The notes under the pieces: generated by a model
What the model saw: only the letters and a program-made list of their open reading frames with translations
Told to the model about the DNA's origin: nothing
The model's database searches: none
Assembly (NCBI RefSeq): GCF_000382185.1
Contig: NZ_KB907784.1
Span: forward strand, 310,001-374,000
From: Bordetella sp. FB-8
GTDB taxonomy: Bacteria; Pseudomonadota; Gammaproteobacteria; Burkholderiales; Burkholderiaceae_B
Direction of reading: 5' to 3'
Length of the DNA stretch: 64,000 bases
Shown here: piece by piece, positions 58,627 through 64,000 of the stretch
Layout of the letters: every line of letters begins with the position of its first letter
How positions within the stretch are numbered: the first letter of the stretch is position 1
Position numbers and translations under genes: made by a program

Positions 58627-59664
58627 ATGTCGATCCTATTCAACGCCTACCCCCTGGCCCGCGCCGCCCTCTTCGCGATGGACGCGGAAACCGCCCACGA
58701 AATCACGCTGACCAACCTGCAGCGCGCCTACGACTGCGGCGCCATGCGGGCCCTGCTGCACGCCAGCCCCAAGGCGCCCACCTCCCTCATGGGCCTGGCG
58801 CTGGCCAACCCCGTCGGCCTGGCCGCCGGCCTGGACAAGAACGGCGCCTACATCGACGCCCTGGGCAATATGGGATTCGGCTTCATCGAGGTCGGCACGG
58901 TCACGCCGCGAGCCCAGCCGGGCAACCCCAAGCCGCGCATGTTCCGCCTGCCCAAAGCCAACGCGCTCATCAATCGACTGGGTTTCAACAACCAGGGGCT
59001 GGACGCGTTCCTGGCCAATGTTCAGCGCAGCCATTGGCGCAAGCAGGGCGGCGTGCTGGGACTGAACATCGGCAAGAACGCCGATACGCCCATAGAGCGT
59101 GCCGCCGACGACTACCTGCTGGGCCTGGCCGGCGTGTATCCGCACGCCGACTACGTCACGGTGAACATCTCATCGCCCAACACCCACAACCTGCGCGCCC
59201 TGCAAGGCGAGGACGAACTGTCCGCCCTGCTCGAACGGCTGCGCGACAAGCGCGCCGAACTGGCCGACAGGCATGGCCGCCATGTCCCCCTGGCGGTCAA
59301 GATCGCTCCCGACCTGACCCAGGAACAGATCGACGTCATCGCCGACCTGCTGCCGCGCCACGGTGTGGACGGCGTGATCGCCACCAACACCACGCTATCG
59401 CGCGATTCCGTCAAAGGCCTGCCGCACGCGGACGAAGCGGGCGGCCTGTCGGGCACACCGGTGCATGGGCTGTCCCTGGCCGTGATCGAGCGCCTGCGCA
59501 AGCGAGCTGGCCGCGCATTGGCCATCATCGGCGTGGGCGGCATCCTGTCGGGCAAGGACGCGCGCGAAAAAATCGCCGCCGGCGCAGACGCAGTGCAGCT
59601 GTATACCGGCCTGATCTACCGCGGCCCGGCCCTGGTGGCCGAATGCGTGCGGGCGTTGGCCTGA
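58627..59664 (+). CDS. pyrD: Dihydroorotate dehydrogenase (quinone), class 2
   Basis: A 345-residue membrane-associated flavoenzyme of pyrimidine synthesis. The N-terminal helix region (about 1-40) anchors class 2 enzymes. Signatures are [53 protein letters not shown] (catalytic Ser) and [20 protein letters not shown]. It is 66 bp after bpt. Confidence 0.97.
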   Translation: MSILFNAYPLARAALFAMDAETAHEITLTNLQRAYDCGAMRALLHASPKAPTSLMGLALANPVGLAAGLDKNGAYIDALGNMGFGFIEVGTVTPRAQPGNPKPRMFRLPKANALINRLGFNNQGLDAFLANVQRSHWRKQGGVLGLNIGKNADTPIERAADDYLLGLAGVYPHADYVTVNISSPNTHNLRALQGEDELSALLERLRDKRAELADRHGRHVPLAVKIAPDLTQEQIDVIADLLPRHGVDGVIATNTTLSRDSVKGLPHADEAGGLSGTPVHGLSLAVIERLRKRAGRALAIIGVGGILSGKDAREKIAAGADAVQLYTGLIYRGPALVAECVRALA

Positions 59665-59695
59665 ACCCGCGCCCACACGCACGGAAGACGGCCGC

Positions 59696-60241
59696 ATGTC
59701 CGCATCGCTCGAACAGGCCGAACCCGTCGTCGAATTCTGGCGGCGCTCCAAGACCCACTGGTTCCGCAAGAGCGAGTCCTTCGACCGGGCGTTCCGCGAG
59801 CGCTTCCTGGACCTGCACCTGGCTGCCGCGCGTCGGGAACTCGAAGGATGGAGCCAAGAGTCCACGGGGTCGCTGGCCCTGCTCATTCTGCTGGACCAGT
59901 TTCCACGCAACGCCTTCCGTGGTACGGCGCACATGTATGCGACCGACCCGCTGGCGCGACGCTATGCCCGGCAAGCCCAGGCACAGGATCACATGGAGCG
60001 GGTGCAAGAGGCGCTGCGCCTGTTTTTCTGCCTGCCTTTCGCACACTCAGAAGACCTGGCGGACCAGAACCTGTCGATGACGCTGCATGCAAAGCTGGGG
60101 GCGGATTTCATGTCCCATGCGCGGGAACACCGGGACATCGTCCTGCGGTTTGGGCGCTTTCCCCATCGCAACACCTTGCTTTTGCGCGACACCACGGCCG
60201 AGGAACAGGCATTTCTGGATGCCGGCGGCTTTGCCGGCTAG
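59696..60241 (+). CDS. DUF924 family protein
   Basis: A 181-residue helical protein with the DUF924 blocks VEFWRRSKTHWFRKSESFDR, LALLILLDQFPRNAFRGTA, LRLFFCLPFAHSEDLADQ and RFGRFPHRNTLLLRDTTAEE. The fold is tetratricopeptide-like and the function is unknown. It is 31 bp after pyrD and probably in the same transcript, ending convergent with the phasin gene. Confidence 0.92.
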   Translation: MSASLEQAEPVVEFWRRSKTHWFRKSESFDRAFRERFLDLHLAAARRELEGWSQESTGSLALLILLDQFPRNAFRGTAHMYATDPLARRYARQAQAQDHMERVQEALRLFFCLPFAHSEDLADQNLSMTLHAKLGADFMSHAREHRDIVLRFGRFPHRNTLLLRDTTAEEQAFLDAGGFAG

Positions 60242-60296
60242 CCGGCCCGGGCGAACCCGCGCCAGCGCGCGCAAGTCCATCGCCTTGCGGCAGACG

Positions 60297-60328
60297 AAAA
60301 AAACAGGGCCACCCTTGGGGTGGCCCTG
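60297..60328 (-). terminator. Terminator of the phasin gene
   Basis: CAGGGCCACCC (60304-60314) and GGGTGGCCCTG (60318-60328) form an 11-bp stem with a 3-base loop. On the minus strand it is followed by seven T residues, so it ends phasin transcription; for the plus strand the T-run is lacking. Confidence 0.88.
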
Positions 60329-60383
60329 CTCATCATACGGGTACTGCTGCACTTAGCTCCATGAAGGGCCAAGCCTGCCCGGT

Positions 60384-60959
60384 TCAGGCAGCGCGGCGGC
60401 GCGAGGTCGCCTTGCCGGCAGCTTCGGCGGCATCCGTCGCGGCCTTGTAAGTGGCGTTGGCGGCGGCGCTCAGGTTATTTTCGGCGACTTCGGCGGCCTG
60501 CTTGGCAGCTTTGGTCAGCGAATCGTAAGCGCTGGTGGCGGTGGCCAGCGAAGACTTCAGCATGGCGACGGCGCTTTCCGAACCGGCGGGAGCGTTCTTG
60601 GTCAGTTGCTCGACGGCGGCGCTGACTTGCTCGCGGCCTTCGGCGATCTGAGCTTCGGCCAGCTTCGACAGTTCGGTCTGCATGCCGGCGAAGATGTCGT
60701 ACACATGCTTGCTATAGGCCAGGGCCTTGTCGGCGCTGGGCTGAGCGGAAGCGGAGATGAACGAGGACACATCCTGGGCGTCCTTCAGGTCGGCGGCTTG
60801 CTGGGACTTTTGCGAAACCTCGTCCAGGGTAGCCTTGACAACCTTCAGGTTCAGGTCGATCAGCTTTTCGAAGCCTTCGAACATGGCGGTCTGGGCGGCG
60901 ACGAAGGTGTTGACGGCGGCTTTCTGGCGGGCCAGAACTTGTTGCGGGATGGCGCTCAT
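60384..60959 (-). CDS. Phasin (polyhydroxyalkanoate granule protein)
   Basis: A 191-residue Ala-rich helical protein: MSAIPQQVLARQKAAVNTFV, FEGFEKLIDLNLKVVKATLD and an Ala/Lys-rich C-terminal half ending KATSRRRAA. It fits the phasin_2 family that coats PHA granules and sets their size. AAGGAGAG before ATG 60959 decides the start. Dyads built from TGCA/TTGC words lie upstream and may bind a PhaR-type repressor; no other PHA gene is in the window. Confidence 0.92.
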   Translation of the reverse strand: MSAIPQQVLARQKAAVNTFVAAQTAMFEGFEKLIDLNLKVVKATLDEVSQKSQQAADLKDAQDVSSFISASAQPSADKALAYSKHVYDIFAGMQTELSKLAEAQIAEGREQVSAAVEQLTKNAPAGSESAVAMLKSSLATATSAYDSLTKAAKQAAEVAENNLSAAANATYKAATDAAEAAGKATSRRRAA

Positions 60960-61015
60960 GAATCTCTCCTTACTTGAGATAAGTTGGGCGGCCTTGCTGC
61001 TACCGCCGTGTAAAT

Positions 61016-61039
61016 GCATTTGTTGCATCGCACAAATGC
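61016..61039 (-). promoter_or_regulatory. Inverted repeat upstream of the phasin gene, candidate PhaR operator
   Basis: GCATTTGT and ACAAATGC form an 8-bp perfect dyad around TGCATCGC, 57 bp before the phasin start. TGC/GCA-rich words recur at 61144-61161. A PhaR site is inferred from gene function only. Confidence 0.4.
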
Positions 61040-61318
61040 TATTTTAGGCTTATGGCAGGGCATGTCAAGAATTTTTTGTGCAGCGCAATATAAATAGGCA
61101 CTACCGAGGTGAAGCATCTTGGGCGCCGCTCCTGAAAAACAATATTGCAATGCAGCATGCAATCCATTCAGCTTTTACTAAGGGAAATCCGGGGTAACCC
61201 TTCTCAGCCGTTTTCCCTAGACTTCCGATCACCCATACGATCGGCCGGCAAAACCCCGCGCCCGGCGTGGGAACAACAAAAAGCACCAAGGCTCCCTGCC
61301 TCCCTCATTGGAGAAGAC

Positions 61319-62299
61319 ATGAATCGCTTGACCCGCAACCTGGCGGCAACGCTGGGCACGGTGGCTCTGCTCGCCGCCACCGGCGCCCACGCCGCCGACT
61401 ACCCCGATCACACTATCAACTTCGTGGTCCCATTTGCCGCGGGCGGCCCCACCGACACCGTGGCCCGCAACCTGGCCCAGGCCATGACCAAAAATCTGGG
61501 CCAGGGCGTCATTGTCGAAAACAAGGGCGGCGCCGGCGGCACCATCGGCACCAGTTTCGTGGCGCGCGCGCCAGCCGACGGCTACACCCTGTTGCTGATG
61601 CACGTGGGTTTCTCCACCGCACCCAGCCTCTATAAAAAACCGGGCTACGATCCCTACACCAGCTTCGAACCCGTCGGCCTGGTCGTGGACGTGCCGATGA
61701 CGGTGCTGGCCCGCTCCGATTTTCCGCCCAAGAACATCAAGGAACTGGCCGCCTACGTCAAGGAGAACGCCAGCAAGATCACCCTGGCCAATGCCGGGAT
61801 CGGCGCGGCCAGCCACCTGTGCGGCGTCATGCTCAACGAAGCGTTCGGCGTGAACCTGCTGACCGTGCCGTACAAGGGCACGGCGCCGGCCATGAACGAC
61901 CTGCTGAGCAAGCAGGTAGACATGCTGTGCGACCAGACCACCAACACCACGCAGCAGATCCGCGCCAAGACGGTCAAGGCCTATGCCGTCACCAGTATGG
62001 CGCGGGTGCCGACGCTGCCCGACCTGCCCACCATGGACGAGTCCGGCTTCAAGGGCTTTCAGGTCGGCATCTGGCACGGCCTGTGGGCGCCCAAAGGCAC
62101 GCCCAAGCCCGTGATCGACAAGCTGGTCAAGAGTCTGCAGGCCGCGCTGGCCGACCCCAAGTTCCAGAGCAGTATGCGGCAACTGGGCGCCAATGTGCTG
62201 ACCAGCGAGGCCAACCCCGAAGCGCTGCAGGCCAAGGTCAAGCAGCAGGTGCCCCAATGGGCCGAACTGTTCAAAAAGGCCGGGGTGAAGCAGCAGTAA
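61319..62299 (+). CDS. Bug-family (TctC) periplasmic substrate-binding protein
   Basis: A 326-residue extracytoplasmic receptor. Signal peptide MNRLTRNLAATLGTVALLAA, cleaved near AHAAD. The mature protein has the Bug signature TINFVVPFAAGGPTDTVARN, GQGVIVENKGGAGGTIGT and VPYKGTAPAMNDLLSKQVDM. Bug proteins are hugely expanded in Bordetella and bind small carboxylates; the ligand here is unknown. A GGAGAAGAC ribosome site fixes the start. No TctAB membrane genes are adjacent. Confidence 0.95.
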   Translation: MNRLTRNLAATLGTVALLAATGAHAADYPDHTINFVVPFAAGGPTDTVARNLAQAMTKNLGQGVIVENKGGAGGTIGTSFVARAPADGYTLLLMHVGFSTAPSLYKKPGYDPYTSFEPVGLVVDVPMTVLARSDFPPKNIKELAAYVKENASKITLANAGIGAASHLCGVMLNEAFGVNLLTVPYKGTAPAMNDLLSKQVDMLCDQTTNTTQQIRAKTVKAYAVTSMARVPTLPDLPTMDESGFKGFQVGIWHGLWAPKGTPKPVIDKLVKSLQAALADPKFQSSMRQLGANVLTSEANPEALQAKVKQQVPQWAELFKKAGVKQQ

Positions 62300-62336
62300 A
62301 TCGCCGGACGGCCCGAACTGGAAAAAGCCCCGCTAT

Positions 62337-62387
62337 TGAACTGCCCCCCGCAGGTTGGATCTAGTCCAACTTCTGGGGGTCAGTTCA
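62337..62387. mobile_element. 51-bp palindromic element resembling IS3-family inverted ends, with a TAT duplication
   Basis: A left arm from 62337 (TGAACTG...) and a right arm to 62387 (...CAGTTCA) match as inverted repeats in 19 of 23 positions around a 5-bp centre. Both ends have the TG...CA of IS3-like elements, and TAT flanks each side (62334-62336 and 62388-62390) as a possible 3-bp target duplication. It could be an IS reduced to its ends, or simply the strong hairpin terminator of the Bug gene. The rest of the 492-bp gap up to 62791 shows no credible gene. Confidence 0.55.
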
Positions 62388-62791
62388 TATGCCAGGCTTT
62401 TTTTCCTGGCCGGAAAAATTCCATATCCTGGCCCGCAACCCGCATTGCGCGACGGCATTCGTCGACATCGATCTGGACGCACCGGGGCGCCAGCTAGGGT
62501 TCCCGTAGGCCCCCACTCTCCTGACGGCGGCGCGTTCCTGAGTCCACGAGGCCACTTCAAAGTAGCGGGATCGAAGTCGTACCTCATCGCAACGGATCGG
62601 GGTGTCTTCAAGGCGTATCATCGGCACGGCGAGCAGGCCCGGGCAAGCCAGCCCGCAGGCCGCATCCACCAGTGCCATGACCGGCGGCTCGCGCCGATCG
62701 AACTCGCCCAAGGCGCCAGCGGCGGCGTGGTTGCAAACCCCGTCTGTCGCACTCCCTTTCTTCACCCGAAACGCAGTTGCGGAATACGCGC

Positions 62792-63715
62792 ATGACCATC
62801 CACATCGAAACCCCCGTGCTGGAATCCCGGGCACTGTCCCTGAGCACCGGCAAACGAGTGCGCCTGAAAATGGAAGCGCTGCAGCCCAGCGGTTCGTTCA
62901 AGACGCGCGGCATCGGCCACGCCTGCGAAACATACAAGGCCCGCGGCGCCCGCAGGTTCATCTCATCCTCCGGCGGCAATGCCGGCTACGCGGTGGCCTA
63001 CGCCGGACGCATGCTCGATACGCCGGTGATCGTGGTGGTCCCCGCCACGACGTCTGAGCGCGCCAAGCATTTGATCCGTTCCGAAGGCGCCGAGGTGCTC
63101 GTGCACGGCGCGTCGTGGATGGAGGCCAATGCGCATGCGCTCGAACTCATGACGCCTGCCGATGCCTTCATACATCCGTTCGACGATCCGCTGCTGTGGC
63201 AAGGCCATGCGAGCATGATCGACGAACTGGCCCGGCAAGGCGAGCGGCCGGACTTGGTCATTTGCTCCGTGGGCGGCGGCGGGCTGCTGTGCGGCGTGAT
63301 CCAGGGCCTGCAGCGCAATGGCTGGCGCAGCGTTCCCGTGATCGCCGCCGAAACGGCCGGAGCGGACTCCTACTCCCAGGCCGTGCAAGCCGGGGCGCCG
63401 GTATTGCTACCCGGAATATCGTCGATCGCGACCTCCCTGGGCGCCAGGCAGGTCTGCGATCGCGCTTACGCGCTCACGAATGAACACACCATCGAGAGCA
63501 TCGTCGTTTCGGACGCCGCGGCGGTCGCGGCTTGCGAGCAGGTGCTGCTGGAGCATCGCATCCTGGTCGAGCCGGCGTGCGGCGCTTCGGTGGCGGCGCT
63601 GCATGGCCGGTCGGCGCTTCTGAAAGAGGCCCGTTCTGTCGCGGTCATTCTTTGCGGCGGCGTGGGCATCACCGCGAGCCAACTGGCGCAATGGAGCGCG
63701 CAGTTCGCCGCCTGA
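62792..63715 (+). CDS. PLP-dependent serine/threonine dehydratase-like enzyme
   Basis: A 307-residue fold-type II PLP enzyme. The PLP lysine is in ALQPSGSFKTRGIGHACE, the substrate loop in ISSSGGNAGYAVAYAGRM, the phosphate cradle in SVGGGGLLCGVIQGL, and the C-terminal ILCGGVGITASQL closes the site. It is most like catabolic L-serine dehydratases of eukaryotic Cha1/SDH type. Start MTIHIET at 62792; a TTG 15 bases upstream is less likely. It is convergent with the IclR regulator. Confidence 0.9.
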   Translation: MTIHIETPVLESRALSLSTGKRVRLKMEALQPSGSFKTRGIGHACETYKARGARRFISSSGGNAGYAVAYAGRMLDTPVIVVVPATTSERAKHLIRSEGAEVLVHGASWMEANAHALELMTPADAFIHPFDDPLLWQGHASMIDELARQGERPDLVICSVGGGGLLCGVIQGLQRNGWRSVPVIAAETAGADSYSQAVQAGAPVLLPGISSIATSLGARQVCDRAYALTNEHTIESIVVSDAAAVAACEQVLLEHRILVEPACGASVAALHGRSALLKEARSVAVILCGGVGITASQLAQWSAQFAA

Positions 63716-63719
63716 CCCT

Positions 63720-64000
63720 TTAGGGGTGAACGGAGGAAGGTTCGTAGCCCAGGGCTTCGGATATTCCAGCGGCGGTATGGACCAGCAGGTCTATCCATTC
63801 GTCGCGCATGCGCTCGGCCGGCGCCGAGATGGACAGGCCGGCCACCAGCTTGCCGGTATCATCCTGGATGCCTGCGGCGATGCAGCGCACGCCGGGCTCC
63901 AGTTCTTCGTTGTCGCGCGCGTAGCCATGGCGGCGCACCTGGGCCAGTTCGCGCTGCAGCTGGTCGATGTCGGTCAGGCTGTTGCGCGTATGGCCGGCCA
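63720..64000 (-). CDS. IclR-family transcription regulator, C-terminal part (5' end outside window)
   Basis: About 93 residues of the effector-binding domain are present: SLTDIDQLQRELAQVRRHGY, then ELEPGVRCIAAGIQDDTGKL and LSISAPAERMRDEWIDLLV. This is the IclR domain core. The helix-turn-helix lies beyond the window edge. It stops at 63720, four bases past the dehydratase stop, and may regulate that gene or genes beyond the window. Confidence 0.92.
   Translation of the reverse strand, partial: AGHTRNSLTDIDQLQRELAQVRRHGYARDNEELEPGVRCIAAGIQDDTGKLVAGLSISAPAERMRDEWIDLLVHTAAGISEALGYEPSSVHP

Noticed and set aside
62355..62795. 146- and 149-codon frames in the Bug-dehydratase gap
   Set aside because: Both run through the IS-like palindrome, have no ribosome site and show no recognisable domain.

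Overview
The window is a GC-rich betaproteobacterial chromosome segment, most like Bordetella/Achromobacter (Alcaligenaceae). The basis is the Bug/TctC-type receptor, the phasin, the hrcA-hemH-grpE-dnaK-dnaJ block, adjacent aat and bpt genes, and protein sequences typical of that family. No plasmid, prophage, CRISPR or complete insertion sequence is visible. The species assignment is inference.

Layout. 1-1.1 kb: a decayed sodium:solute symporter with its intact small subunit. 1.5-10.5 kb: a Kdp potassium-uptake locus (a small membrane ORF, kdpF, kdpA, kdpB, kdpC, a cupin, kdpD, kdpE), interrupted by a 222-bp element with perfect 39-bp inverted ends. 10.5-21.7 kb: a TorF-type porin behind a sigma-54-like promoter, a GGDEF/EAL protein, icd, a DUF1841 protein, a Kch-type potassium channel, a glutamine amidotransferase, a MoxR/VWA pair, a GNAT enzyme, a cysteine-less carboxymuconolactone-decarboxylase-like protein and a shortened XRE regulator. 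21.7-33.6 kb: housekeeping genes (dnaJ, dnaK, grpE, hemH, hrcA; nadK, recN; fur; bamE, dapB; murB). 33.6-45 kb: a tRNA-Gly, a gene-poor patch, a complete liv branched-chain amino acid ABC operon, a LysE exporter, a diguanylate cyclase, tRNA-Cys, a small lipoprotein, a nitrilase-family amidase, an FAD oxidoreductase and a second identical tRNA-Gly.

45.2-55.7 kb is the most coherent accessory region and looks like a low-oxygen stress island. It holds a DksA/TraR protein, an APH-AAA kinase fusion, a BON protein, a FixL-like PAS histidine kinase that keeps the His/Arg pair of heme PAS domains, a hybrid receiver-PAS kinase with a NarL-type regulator, a four-cysteine FNR, a universal stress protein, a host-attachment-type protein, a broken nitroreductase and an SPW membrane protein. 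Five FNR-type dyads (TTGAY-N4-RTCAW) lie in its intergenic gaps. At three of them (UspA, nitroreductase, SPW), and more weakly at the BON gene, a -10-like hexamer sits at the spacing of a class II activated promoter. The likely logic is that oxygen is read by FNR and perhaps by the FixL-like kinase, and FNR then switches on the minus-strand effector genes on either side.

55.7-64 kb: a conserved unknown gene, a Nudix hydrolase, aat, bpt, pyrD, a DUF924 protein, a phasin, a Bug receptor, a 51-bp IS-like palindrome, a serine/threonine dehydratase-like enzyme and the C-terminal part of an IclR regulator.

A recurrent theme is decay by short internal deletions rather than by stop codons or insertions. 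The symporter, the XRE regulator, a single-domain response regulator and the nitroreductase each lack an internal block of roughly 25-70 residues while both ends remain recognisable. Deletion sizes are estimates from family knowledge, since no alignment could be run.
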